Part shown: piece after piece, positions 55,423 to 64,000 of the stretch | Numbering within the stretch: the stretch's first letter is position 1 | How the letters are laid out: each line of letters starts with the position of its first letter | Assembly: GCA_021773195.1 (NCBI GenBank) | Contig: JAJFKN010000003.1 | Span: 1-64,000, forward strand | DNA from: Gammaproteobacteria bacterium | GTDB lineage: Bacteria; Pseudomonadota; Gammaproteobacteria; JAKBBU01 | Length of the DNA stretch: 64,000 nucleotides | Direction: 5' to 3' | Position numbers and translations under genes: made by a program | Notes under the pieces: model-generated | Database searches by the model: none | The model's input: the letters and a program-made list of their open reading frames with translations, nothing else | Told to the model about the DNA's origin: nothing

Positions 55423-56543
55423 AATCCATACCAACTAAAGATGACGGAAAAGACAGCGTCGGTCACAATGATCATAAAGATGCATTGCACCACACTTATG
55501 GTAGTGCGCTGACCTACGCTTTCTGCGCTGCCTGTTACTTGTAAACCTTGATAACAACCAATGGTGGCAATAAGCATGGCAAAGAAAGGTACTTTGATCA
55601 TACCAAGAATGTAGGTTTTTAAGGGTATGACTTCTTGGAAGCGCTCTAAGAAGCCATGAAAACTTATCCCCAACATGGTGTTAGCCATAACCATACCACC
55701 GAAGACACCAAAAATATCCGCCAACACCGTTAATAAAGGTAACGCAACCAACAAGCCAAACATTCGTGGGATTAATAATAATTCCGTGGAAGACAGACCT
55801 AACGTATTGATGGCATCCACTTCTTCATTGATTTTCATGGTGCCGATTTGTGCCGTAAAGGAAGAACCCGTTCGACCCGCCACAATAATGGCCGTTAACA
55901 AAGGACCGAATTCCCGCAGTACAGCCAAGCCGATTAAATCCACAGCGAAAATATTCGCCCCATATTGTGTGAGCTGATGTCCCATTTGGTAGACTAAAAC
56001 GATACCAATTAAAAAAGACAACAAACTAATAATGGGAATGGCTCGAAATCCTGTATGTTCTATGGCATGACCTAAGGCCTTCCAACGCAAACGTTTAGGT
56101 TTAGCTAAACTGCTTAGCGACATCACAATGACTTCACCAAAAAAAGCAAAGAACTGAATACAATGTTTTGTTTGAGAAACCGTTCGACGACCCAAACGTT
56201 CCAACCTCGGCGGCACTTCTGGTTTGGGTAGCTGGATGGTTTTTTCTAAGATTCTAGAAGCGGTCAAACTCAATAAAGAGCGTTGTTCGTCATTGAAGTG
56301 CGTTAATTCATACGCAATTTGCTGAGATTCAAAACGCGATAACAGAGATTGTAATAACCAAGCGGCCGATGTATCGAAGGATTTTAAGCCGGCCCCTGAC
56401 AGAGTGATAGTCGTCTGAGGTGATAACATCAAACGTTTCATCTCCGCTTCCACCATGGCTAAGTGCTGAACTCGCCAATGCCCCACACACAGCACCGTGG
56501 CGGTGGATGGATCATATTGGATGGTTGCCAATTCTATAGCCAT
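55419..56543 (-). CDS. mlaE: STAS-MlaE fusion permease of Mce lipid transporter
   Basis: A 374-residue protein. Residues 1-100 form a STAS domain (about 5-95, with GAGLKSFDTSAAWLL), the equivalent of MlaB, fused to an MlaE permease with about five to six helices (about 150-370). The family sequence VAGRTGSSFTAQIGTMKINE lies near 226-245. The ATG at 56543 follows AAGGGA. No MlaC or MlaA is seen, so this is the MlaE-F-D-PqiC type of system rather than the classical mlaFEDCB. Confidence 0.9.
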   Translation of the reverse strand: MAIELATIQYDPSTATVLCVGHWRVQHLAMVEAEMKRLMLSPQTTITLSGAGLKSFDTSAAWLLQSLLSRFESQQIAYELTHFNDEQRSLLSLTASRILEKTIQLPKPEVPPRLERLGRRTVSQTKHCIQFFAFFGEVIVMSLSSLAKPKRLRWKALGHAIEHTGFRAIPIISLLSFLIGIVLVYQMGHQLTQYGANIFAVDLIGLAVLREFGPLLTAIIVAGRTGSSFTAQIGTMKINEEVDAINTLGLSSTELLLIPRMFGLLVALPLLTVLADIFGVFGGMVMANTMLGISFHGFLERFQEVIPLKTYILGMIKVPFFAMLIATIGCYQGLQVTGSAESVGQRTTISVVQCIFMIIVTDAVFSVIFSWYGL

Positions 56544-56682
56544 GGGTCCCTTCACTTAATGCTCCACTGTCCTGCCTCAGGCAAAAGTATCGCATAGGCG
56601 CGAAAATGGTTCAAATAAGAATGGAATAAATAGGAAATAGACTAGGGTCTGTTGACTATTCGCGATAACACAGGGGGACTTG

Positions 56683-57270
56683 CTACCAAATAATCTTATC
56701 GATATTATCAAAAGCCAATTCTTCCATGCCTCCAAGACCGTCAGCAATAAAAATTGTGCCCGACTGCTCTTGGCCAAAGTCAATGTAATTTTCACCACCG
56801 GGAATGGTTTGAGGGTCCAATACATCGCCATCCACCACCACGATCCAACTGCCTTCATCAGCAACACTAAGACTGGATGATGGGCCGTGGCTCAGACCTT
56901 CTAATTCGACGCTGGAAAGCCAATCTTCAGAAAGAGGCGCCACTATTTCTGTATGGGGTACTTCAAAATCATCAACTGCCATAGCGGGGTTTACCTCCAG
57001 CATATCATCCCCCAATTGGCCTAACAAATCTTCATCATTAACCCCCACAAATAAATCTCTTAACCCCCCTTCCTGTAATACCCACTCTAAATCAGCCTGG
57101 GCATCCCAATGGGTCGCCATACCAAAATCAACCCCTTTTTGAGAGGCAAACAAGCTATCTTCTAGGGGACTTTCTAAGGAATCATGGGTGAATGCCGCCT
57201 TAACCTCGGTAAGCTTGTCAGCGCTTTCTGAGAGGCCTGAGACATGTATTTTATGTTGGCCAATAGCCAT
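56683..57270 (-). CDS. Acidic protein sharing the C-terminal module of the giant surface protein
   Basis: A 195-residue acidic protein (pI clearly low by eye), start chosen at ATG 57270 because AGGAG lies 8 bases upstream; another ATG lies at 57324. Its last 55 residues (SWIVVVDGDVL to FDNIDKIIW) align with the end of the giant protein (SWVLEVDGVAQ to FDDVEQVKW). I infer a shared C-terminal secretion or anchoring module. It has no N-terminal signal peptide, which suits type I export. It lies 200 bases downstream of the giant gene and may be co-expressed. Confidence 0.6.
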   Translation of the reverse strand: MAIGQHKIHVSGLSESADKLTEVKAAFTHDSLESPLEDSLFASQKGVDFGMATHWDAQADLEWVLQEGGLRDLFVGVNDEDLLGQLGDDMLEVNPAMAVDDFEVPHTEIVAPLSEDWLSSVELEGLSHGPSSSLSVADEGSWIVVVDGDVLDPQTIPGGENYIDFGQEQSGTIFIADGLGGMEELAFDNIDKIIW

Positions 57271-57416
57271 GACATACACTCCTGACAGTTGTAACGTAAG
57301 TGCCTGATCCTTGACGACAAGCATCCTTCTTAAATCCGTTTAACACTACAATTATAGACTATTCTTCTTATTTAATCCTTATCCACGCACTCTCTAACAT
57401 CATTCTCCCCATGCGA

Positions 57417-57454
57417 GGACAGGCCGCGAAGGCGTCCCCTTCCCCTCAGGGGAC
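57417..57454. terminator. Hairpin cluster between the giant gene and its downstream neighbour
   Basis: GTCCCC at 57434-57439 faces GGGGAC at 57449-57454, and GGAC-GCC at 57417-57425 faces GGC-GTCC at 57431-57437. Only one of the two stems can form at a time. They lie just after the giant gene's stop on the minus strand, where they could end most transcription. No long T-tract follows. Confidence 0.4.
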
Positions 57455-57477
57455 AGGAATGGGACAGGTGAATCGAT

Positions 57478-60400
57478 TTAATAGGTGGTATTCCATTTTA
57501 CTTGTTCCACATCATCAAAGGTTAAGGTTTCCACGGTACCATCACTGCCTTGAATAGAGATGACACCATCCTTATCTTGACCTAAGAATAATTCATTCAC
57601 ACCACCAGCTACGGTTTGTGCTACGCCGTCAACTTCGAGCACCCAACTATTGGGGCCATTTAAAGTAGCACTAGGTTGAAAACTTAAATTCTCAAGGATG
57701 ATGAGATCCGTCCACGCGGCACCAAAGCCACCGTTAAAGGTTGCACCTTCGTCGCCCATCTCAAATAGGAAGGTATCAGAACCTTCCTCACCATAGGCTA
57801 TGTCGTTTATACCTTTACCCGTATCGATAACATCACCACTCTTACCGGCATTTACCGTATCATCACCATCAAAGCTAAAGATGACATCAATGGCATCATT
57901 ACCATTGATGGTCTCCCCTGCACCCGTCCCAGCGATACCATTTCTCCCCAGAATAATGACTTCTTCTTCTGTGGTGCCACCGACTCCATCACTGGCTGTA
58001 TAATGGAAACGATCAAAGTTATCTAAATCACTTAAAAGGGACTCAGCCGCTGTACCACCGTTAGCATTGGGATCATAGTTCAAGGTATTCACACCATTGA
58101 GTGTAATGGATGCGCCCAATTTACTAGTGGCATCAAAGGTAGAAACATTCAGGGATTGTTCTACATCACTGTCATTGGTCAGCGGTGTCACATCAAAGGC
58201 ACTCAAAGAATGGCCTTCGATCTCAACATTATCCAACATTAACTCTTCACGCCCCGTGGCTGTCATGCTCCATTCCACCGTTAGGTTAGCTGAGGTGTGT
58301 GGAATGGCCAAAAGATCTTGCTCTGCAGTAAAATCATAAGCTGACTCGGGAAATCCAGCCTGGTCAAAAATATCTTGATTATGCAATAATACGATGGGCA
58401 ATAGTTCACTTAACGGGCCGTATGTACTATCTGTTGGGTCATAGTCGTCCAGTGTTTCGGAAAAATAGGTAACCGTATCCACACTCACCATCAGGTCATC
58501 ATCGGTAACACCCAGCCCATCCCAACCGTCAATGGTCGCCATGAGTGAACGAACGCTGATATAATCGTGGGCACCCAGACCTGATAATGTCAAAGTTAGC
58601 GGATTATTTTCGTTTTCATGCACAATAACATTATCAGCAAACACATTGCCATCATTACCTAGACCAGCAAAACTACCTGCAGCATAAAGAGTAAAATCAC
58701 CCGTAAAGTTAGGTGCCGTCCCGCCACTAAAGTCTTCAGCATAGAAAGAGTTTGTAGTAATGGATGCCATCACCACATCTTCTTCTGTAACGGGCGCATC
58801 GTTAAGGTCGTTCACGGTTACCGTGAAGGTTTCACCGTATTCAGAGTTCTGAGAACCGAAGGCCCGTACATTAATCATGATGGAAGGCTCAGTTTCTTCA
58901 TCAAGGATTTCACCGGATTTCAGTTTTAATGTATTGTTAACGCCCGTCACTTCAAAGCGGGAATCATCCACTAAGAAAGTATGGGTTGCGTCATCGGCAT
59001 CGGTGACGGTAATGTCGCCCACGGTACCACCAGCGGTATTTTCATCCACGGTTAAACTGCTTAAGGTCATATCCGTGGGTTCTAAATCATCTGCGACTAC
59101 ATCAAAGCTGAAAACAAAAGGTGTACTAAGCGTTGTTCCGTCATCTACTTGCACAGTAATTTCACGGGTATTGTTAGTCGGTGTGCCTGCAAAATTTTCA
59201 TAAAGCACTCGATTTATAGTCTCTTCATAATCTGCGAGGGAAGCTGTACCTGACAGTGTTAACACACCAGAAGTAGAATTATAACTGTCACCGATGCCAC
59301 CCACTGTGCCAGTAAAGGCTTGTAAGTTATCCTGAGCCTGTACATGGTTATTGGTTATGCTAACGGTGGCACCCACTAAATTGGTGGTTTCAGCATCCAA
59401 TTCCAAACGTGAACCAAACAAAGCCGCTGTATTAAAGCTTTCGCTTAAATATTGGTTTGCATCGGGGAATTTATAGGAGGAAACATGCAAAGTATATTCA
59501 TCACCCGCTTCTAGGAAACCACTGTCAATGGGTGTGGTGCCCCCATTATTCATATCATTAATGTCTTTACTGACCCCCAGAATATAGGGTACACCACCAC
59601 CACCGCCGGTCAAACTATCTATATCCAAAACACCCGTATCGCTAGAGCCTATCAAAGTACCACTGGCATTATACAAAGCCATACTGATGCCTGTGACATC
59701 AGATTCAACACTAGCTACAAATCGACCTGTATCCAGCTGGACAAAACGATAATAATCCGCTGTACCATCCCCCGTACCATTGACAGTCATATGAGGATAG
59801 AAGGTAGAAACATCATTACCATAAGAATCCACAACACTACTGTTTGAATCATAACTCCAATATCTCGTAAATAAGCTTTGTGCCCCACCAAAAGTGATAA
59901 CATCATTACTGCCTCCGGTGTCATCATTATCGTTTTCCGTTAAATCTGTCTTGAAAGAAATGACAGGGGCTTCGGGGGTAATGTCATTCACATTAATCGT
60001 CATGTCTTCATCGTATTCTGACAATTCTGATCCAAAGGCTCTTACATTAATCACTACACTGGTTTCTGTTTCATAATCCAAAGACTCACCTGCTTTCAAT
60101 TGCAAGGTGTTATTGACACCGACAATTTCAAAACGGTTATCGCTAAGCAAGAAGGTATGTGCCGTATCATCCACATCAGTCACCGTTAGATCACCAATCA
60201 CCGCACCAACAGCATTTTCATTTACGGTATTGCTGCTTAAAACGATATCTGTAGGTTCAGAATCGTCATCAAACACTTCGATATCCATGCTTAAGGTATT
60301 ACTGCTTGTGCTACCATCGTTAATTTGGATTTCCACCGTGCGGGTATTATTATTGGGATTACTCCCGCCAGAGTTACCATAAGCCACTTCATTCAAGGTT

Positions 60401-63400
60401 TTTTGATAATCGTCATGGGATGCTTCGCCTGATAGAGTCAAGATTCCGGTGCCCGCCACAAAGTTTTGTGAAATACCACCAAAGGTATTATTTGCAAAAA
60501 GTGAGTCTTCACCATTGACGTAATTATTGGTAATGGAAACCGTCGCACTTTGAATGGTATCGAAGATATTACTGTCCACTAGTATTTGCGGACCAATCAG
60601 CGCACCCGTGCCACCTACAGCCACATACTGCCCAACCACAGGATGCTGATAAGAAGAAATATGCAAGGTATAATCATCACCGGGGTCTAAGAAACCACTA
60701 TTAATAGGGGTGTTGCCACCATTATTCATGTCCGTAATGTCTTTACTCACACCAATGCGGTATTGACCACTGCTAAGGCTATCGATGTCAATAATACCCG
60801 TATCACTGGATTGAATCAGCGTACCACCTGAAGTATACAGGGCTACGGCAGCACCTTCTACGCCTGGTGCATCCAAATTCAAGACGGCGCGGCCTGTTGT
60901 GAATTGAATGAAGGCATAATAATCGGCCGTGCCTTCACCGGCGCCAGCAATGGTCACATGGGGGTAGAATTGTGAAATGTCATTGCCGTATTGGTCCACA
61001 ATGTTAGAATTAGCATCAAGGATCCAATTTTCATAGTTGGTGCGTTGGCGCCCACCACTGAGATCTTGGTTACTGCCACCATCGATGTCTAAATCCAATA
61101 ATTCAGGTTCGGGGTTGAAACTAATGGAAGTATTAGTAACCGCACTATTAATGGTGATATCTAAAGTGGCCGTATCGGTACCACCGAAATCATCGTATAG
61201 GGTGTAGGTAAAGGTTTCGATAACGCTTTGACCTAAAAGCAAAGCTTGCAAAGTCGCATTACCTTCATCCACATCATAGGTATAAGAACCATCAGTACCC
61301 CAGGCGGTAATACTACCGTACATTCCTGTCACCGTATCACCCACATCAAACTCTGATTCAACGGCTGAGACATAGCCTAATGTAATGAAAGAGCTGCCCG
61401 TATCGGGATCGCTGTCGATGCCTGCACCATCATCGTCAGTTAATACATTACCTGCAATAGTCCCCGTATTATCTGCAACCACACTGTTGGTATTATCAGT
61501 GGCAACCGGCGCATCGTTTCGCCCGTAAATATCAATGGTAATACTACCAGCATCCGTAGCCCCATGCTCATCTTCCACCACATAGGTTAAAGTATCTTGA
61601 ATCATGTCACCGGCTGCTAGAGCAATTACCGTGGCATGGTTATAATAGTTTTCATAAGTCACTTGCCCTGCTGTATTGATACTGTAATTAAGGCCTAACA
61701 CACCGGACGTGTCAGCTTTCGCTTGAGTTGTTAATACCGCACCATTATCCGTATCGGTGTCGTTAGCCAACACATCGAAGATAAAATCGGAGAAGCCACT
61801 CAATTCTAGATTGACATTATCTATACCGAAGCTTTCATTGACGCCGCCTTGCCAACCGGCACCGTCGGCAAACCAATCAATAGTCAATGTATTAGCACTG
61901 TGAGCTACATTAGTGAAATTAGCAATACCGCTCATGTCAAAACCTGTATCACCGAATCCATTGATTGCACTGAAGCCAAGCTCAACCATATCGGCAATCA
62001 CAGCAGGTGTGCCAGGATTGAAGTCACCACTAGAAAGACTGATATGGTGAATGGATTGATCAAACAGGGAAACGGCATCCAATTCCACATTGAAAAAGTC
62101 CGGTCCATTTTGCGCTGGGGCATCGTTACCATCCCAAGTATCAATAATGGCTGCTAAGAAATTGATATCTATACTGGTATGAGGCGCTAAGTCAGCTAGA
62201 CTCAATGTGGTTGCCTGGCCAGGGATAGTAGCATCATCATTATGAATGAAATTACCTGCAAAGGTATAAGTACCGTTACCATATCCTGCATAACCCTGAA
62301 CGCTTTCCACATCACCCACTCCTGTGTAACCAGAAGGCAAAGCAGGACCTGCCGCACTAAAGTCTTCGTAATAACCTAAACGCAATGTAAGCGCATCAGC
62401 CGCGGCTACAGGATCGTCGTTCACACCATTGATGGTGATAACTAAGTCTGCCGTGTCCGTAAGGAAGCTTGTATCAGCGAGGGTATAAGTGAAGGTGTCC
62501 GTTAAGGACTCACCATCCGCTAAAGCTATTACTGCCGCGTTGCCATTATCCACAGTATAATCATAGAAACCATCGTCTCCCCAGTCTAATGTACCGTAGT
62601 CACCTATGACATCATTAGCATCATTTACTACACCGTCGATTTCAGTAAGTTTTATGTTATGACCTTCAGGGTCAGAATCCACTCCAGAACCATCATCATC
62701 GTCACGCATGTTACCTGACACAGGGGCACCAGCACCTTCCAGAATAGTATTGCTATTATCCGTAGCAATGGGTGCATCATTGACGCCATCAATGGTAAAT
62801 TCTAAGGTGGCCGTATCCGTAGCGCCATGTTCATCTTGAACTACATAGGTAAAGGTATCTACCAGACTTTCACCCACATCCAATCCATTAATCACGGTGC
62901 TATTCACATCGATGGTATAAGTATAGGAACCATCGATAGCCCAATCTAAGGTACCCAGGTCGCTGGCAAAGCCTACAGATTGGTTAGGCAAGTTATACCC
63001 TGATTGATCGCCACCGGGTATGGTAAAACTGGTGGCATTGAAAACAAATCCTGGAGCCGTTGCTGCTAAGTTAGGAGTTTCCACCACACCTAAGAATGGG
63101 TGCCCATCACCGGCCCAATAGACCTTGCCGTCGTGGGCTAGCTTAGGACCACCGTATCCTGCGATACCACTCAATAGGGTTATAACGGGACTGGCGGGAT
63201 TGGTGATATCCGCTTGATACACTTGCCCTAACATCCCTTCCGTGCCTAATGTATAGTACAGTTTGGTACCATCAGGTGAGAATGCCGTGGTATACCCAAT
63301 GTGTGTTTGAGGCACAATGATGTCAACGTTGGATACCATACCCGTGGTTTGATCAAAGTCAGCCACGGAAAGATGTGAAAATGTTGTACTGTTGTGATAG

Positions 63401-64000
63401 CTTATTGCTAATTTCGAATAATCTTCTGAGTGCACAATGGCACTGGTCTGAGGACTAACTGCAAATAAACCCGTATTGCTTGCCACAGGTGATGCAGATA
63501 CACCTGAAGCATTGACCAGGTAAGCATTAATTACATCGGCATCATTAAAAGTTAATATCCAATAATCCGTACCATTACTGTGTGGCATAATCCCCAAGGC
63601 TTCACCGAATGTACCATCGCTTACTCCCGCATTAAGATCCGCATTCAAGGTGGTCACCGTACCATGAGCTCCCATGGTCAAGTCCACAACGGAATATTTA
63701 ACCCCGCCGCCGGAGATTGCGAAGTTACCATCAAAGTTTTCATCATTACCATTAGTAAAGACATAGAACTGAGAATTATCCGTCACGCCGGGTACGGGTG
63801 CTATCAATGCGGACTGCGTTGCTACGGGGGCACCATCTAATTGATTGGATATGAGACCATGGGTTTGACCATTGTAGAGTGAATTCCCATCGGTATAGAG
63901 TAGCAAATCACCGCTGTAGGGATTCGTATATACAGCACCGCCTTCCGTATTGGTACTGTCATTGGTGACAGCACTAAAGACAGGGGAGGCACCACTAAAG
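57478..64000 (-). CDS. Giant VCBS/cadherin/RTX-like surface protein, 5'-truncated
   Basis: At least 2173 codons; the frame is open to base 64000, so the start lies beyond the window, and the TTG at 63906 is internal. Numbered from 63906: residues 1-310 look like a beta-propeller (FSPDGTKLYYTLG). VCBS repeats follow (DTFTYVVQDEHGATD, TDDDGAGIDSDPD), then two copies of a 350-residue module with cadherin-like ends, two copies of an EDFS module, and a C-terminal RTX-like stretch (GAGETINGNDAIDVIFSFDGDDTV) before the final FDDVEQVKWNTTY. This fits a large type I-exported adhesin. No HlyB/HlyD/TolC genes are adjacent. Signal or retention modules may lie in the missing 5' part. Confidence 0.85.
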   Translation of the reverse strand, partial: FSGASPVFSAVTNDSTNTEGGAVYTNPYSGDLLLYTDGNSLYNGQTHGLISNQLDGAPVATQSALIAPVPGVTDNSQFYVFTNGNDENFDGNFAISGGGVKYSVVDLTMGAHGTVTTLNADLNAGVSDGTFGEALGIMPHSNGTDYWILTFNDADVINAYLVNASGVSASPVASNTGLFAVSPQTSAIVHSEDYSKLAISYHNSTTFSHLSVADFDQTTGMVSNVDIIVPQTHIGYTTAFSPDGTKLYYTLGTEGMLGQVYQADITNPASPVITLLSGIAGYGGPKLAHDGKVYWAGDGHPFLGVVETPNLAATAPGFVFNATSFTIPGGDQSGYNLPNQSVGFASDLGTLDWAIDGSYTYTIDVNSTVINGLDVGESLVDTFTYVVQDEHGATDTATLEFTIDGVNDAPIATDNSNTILEGAGAPVSGNMRDDDDGSGVDSDPEGHNIKLTEIDGVVNDANDVIGDYGTLDWGDDGFYDYTVDNGNAAVIALADGESLTDTFTYTLADTSFLTDTADLVITINGVNDDPVAAADALTLRLGYYEDFSAAGPALPSGYTGVGDVESVQGYAGYGNGTYTFAGNFIHNDDATIPGQATTLSLADLAPHTSIDINFLAAIIDTWDGNDAPAQNGPDFFNVELDAVSLFDQSIHHISLSSGDFNPGTPAVIADMVELGFSAINGFGDTGFDMSGIANFTNVAHSANTLTIDWFADGAGWQGGVNESFGIDNVNLELSGFSDFIFDVLANDTDTDNGAVLTTQAKADTSGVLGLNYSINTAGQVTYENYYNHATVIALAAGDMIQDTLTYVVEDEHGATDAGSITIDIYGRNDAPVATDNTNSVVADNTGTIAGNVLTDDDGAGIDSDPDTGSSFITLGYVSAVESEFDVGDTVTGMYGSITAWGTDGSYTYDVDEGNATLQALLLGQSVIETFTYTLYDDFGGTDTATLDITINSAVTNTSISFNPEPELLDLDIDGGSNQDLSGGRQRTNYENWILDANSNIVDQYGNDISQFYPHVTIAGAGEGTADYYAFIQFTTGRAVLNLDAPGVEGAAVALYTSGGTLIQSSDTGIIDIDSLSSGQYRIGVSKDITDMNNGGNTPINSGFLDPGDDYTLHISSYQHPVVGQYVAVGGTGALIGPQILVDSNIFDTIQSATVSITNNYVNGEDSLFANNTFGGISQNFVAGTGILTLSGEASHDDYQKTLNEVAYGNSGGSNPNNNTRTVEIQINDGSTSSNTLSMDIEVFDDDSEPTDIVLSSNTVNENAVGAVIGDLTVTDVDDTAHTFLLSDNRFEIVGVNNTLQLKAGESLDYETETSVVINVRAFGSELSEYDEDMTINVNDITPEAPVISFKTDLTENDNDDTGGSNDVITFGGAQSLFTRYWSYDSNSSVVDSYGNDVSTFYPHMTVNGTGDGTADYYRFVQLDTGRFVASVESDVTGISMALYNASGTLIGSSDTGVLDIDSLTGGGGGVPYILGVSKDINDMNNGGTTPIDSGFLEAGDEYTLHVSSYKFPDANQYLSESFNTAALFGSRLELDAETTNLVGATVSITNNHVQAQDNLQAFTGTVGGIGDSYNSTSGVLTLSGTASLADYEETINRVLYENFAGTPTNNTREITVQVDDGTTLSTPFVFSFDVVADDLEPTDMTLSSLTVDENTAGGTVGDITVTDADDATHTFLVDDSRFEVTGVNNTLKLKSGEILDEETEPSIMINVRAFGSQNSEYGETFTVTVNDLNDAPVTEEDVVMASITTNSFYAEDFSGGTAPNFTGDFTLYAAGSFAGLGNDGNVFADNVIVHENENNPLTLTLSGLGAHDYISVRSLMATIDGWDGLGVTDDDLMVSVDTVTYFSETLDDYDPTDSTYGPLSELLPIVLLHNQDIFDQAGFPESAYDFTAEQDLLAIPHTSANLTVEWSMTATGREELMLDNVEIEGHSLSAFDVTPLTNDSDVEQSLNVSTFDATSKLGASITLNGVNTLNYDPNANGGTAAESLLSDLDNFDRFHYTASDGVGGTTEEEVIILGRNGIAGTGAGETINGNDAIDVIFSFDGDDTVNAGKSGDVIDTGKGINDIAYGEEGSDTFLFEMGDEGATFNGGFGAAWTDLIILENLSFQPSATLNGPNSWVLEVDGVAQTVAGGVNELFLGQDKDGVISIQGSDGTVETLTFDDVEQVKWNTTY
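58216..58746 (-). repeat. EDFS module, copy 2
   Basis: About 175 residues from FYAEDFSGGT to LDNVEIEG. Aligns with copy 1 at the start (EDFS), at IDGWDG against IDTWDG and at the end, but is strongly diverged elsewhere. Also inserted in a cadherin/VCBS-like repeat, as text resumes with PLTNDSD. Confidence 0.6.
58807..59862 (-). repeat. Internal 350-residue module, copy 2
   Basis: Begins YWSYDSNSSVVDSYGND and ends TVTVND. Paralogous to copy 1 over its whole length with a few short indels, indicating an old tandem duplication that has diverged. Confidence 0.8.
59983..61035 (-). repeat. Internal 350-residue module, copy 1
   Basis: Begins YENWILDANSNIVDQYGND and ends TINVND. Shares with copy 2 the landmarks YGNDxSxFYPHxT, DxDSLxxG, GVSKDIxDMNNGG, SGFLxxGDxYTLHxSSY, ATVSITNN and the cadherin-like DRFEIVGVNNTLQLKAGE. 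Confidence 0.8.
61801..62373 (-). repeat. EDFS module, copy 1
   Basis: About 190 residues from YEDFSAAG to GIDNVNLEL, inserted into a VCBS repeat (before VCBS text resumes with LANDTDTDNG). The shape (aromatic start, tryptophan-rich middle, IDNVxLE end) suggests a lectin-like or jelly-roll fold, but I cannot name the family. Confidence 0.6.

Noticed and set aside
57800-62157. Several plus-strand ORFs opposite the giant gene
   Set aside because: They are antisense shadows of its repetitive coding sequence, rich in Ser/Thr/Val, without start signals.
57478-63906. TTG at 63906 as the start of the giant gene
   Set aside because: The same frame continues upstream with the same kind of sequence (FSGASPVFSAV and onward) to the window edge.
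1-64000. tRNA, rRNA, CRISPR arrays and insertion sequences
   Set aside because: None could be recognised by eye; a tRNA and covariance-model scan would be needed to exclude small RNAs.

Overview
The window comes from a gammaproteobacterium of moderate to low GC. Its most telling genes are icmV, icmW and icmX of a Dot/Icm (type IVB) secretion system, so the source is most likely a member of the Legionellales (Legionella/Coxiella/Aquicella-like intracellular bacteria). The genus cannot be fixed from the sequence. The housekeeping genes agree: a pilMNOPQ-aroKB block, gmk-rpoZ-spoT, aceE-aceF-lpdA and an mpl-ubiX pair. No rRNA, tRNA, CRISPR array or insertion sequence was recognised.

Layout. 1-2.4 kb: the 3' end of dacB (PBP4), a DUF1284 gene, bioY and comF. 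2.7-5.8 kb (minus): a secreted GDSL lipase, mpl, ubiX and a tiny membrane-protein ORF coupled to ubiX. 5.9-13.4 kb (minus): pilM-N-O-P-Q, aroK, aroB, hemE. 13.6-18.7 kb: mrcA (PBP1A), a GGDEF-EAL protein with a degenerate receiver domain, and ubiA. 19.0-26.7 kb (plus): an NHLM-type peptide export locus with a 78-aa putative double-glycine-like precursor, an HlyD adaptor, a C39-peptidase ABC exporter, a second ABC protein and a translationally coupled LivJ-like binding lipoprotein. No maturation enzyme is visible. 26.7-34.4 kb: an APC permease, ridA, spoT, rpoZ, gmk, yicC, rph and a degenerate LexA/C2-like regulator. 34.5-39.1 kb: sixA, lgt, prfC, rimI and a DUF4143 ATPase preceded by AT-rich repeats. 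39.1-45.8 kb (minus): the pyruvate dehydrogenase operon aceE-aceF-lpdA with a traT lipoprotein gene inside it.

46-47.3 kb: a protein of unknown function that ends in a CaaX box (CALQ) after a basic stretch and carries an F-box-like motif, making it a strong candidate for a translocated effector. 47.4-50.3 kb: ppa, trhO, a HIT-family gene, folE and ppiB. 50.4-53.0 kb: icmV diverges from icmW, followed by a Q/N-rich exported protein and icmX. Both divergent promoters can be read, and a perfect 16-bp palindrome overlaps the icmW -35 box. dotA is not next to icmV. 53.1-56.5 kb (minus): an Mla/Mce-type lipid transporter (STAS-MlaE fusion, MlaF, MlaD, PqiC-like lipoprotein). 56.7-64 kb (minus): a giant VCBS/cadherin/RTX-like surface protein, truncated by the window edge. 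The small gene downstream of it ends in a C-terminal module similar to that of the giant protein.

Together, the window mixes core metabolism and envelope genes with host-interaction machinery (Dot/Icm parts, type IV pili, GDSL lipase, candidate effector, giant adhesin) and one unusual peptide-export locus. That locus is the best candidate here for an undescribed system.
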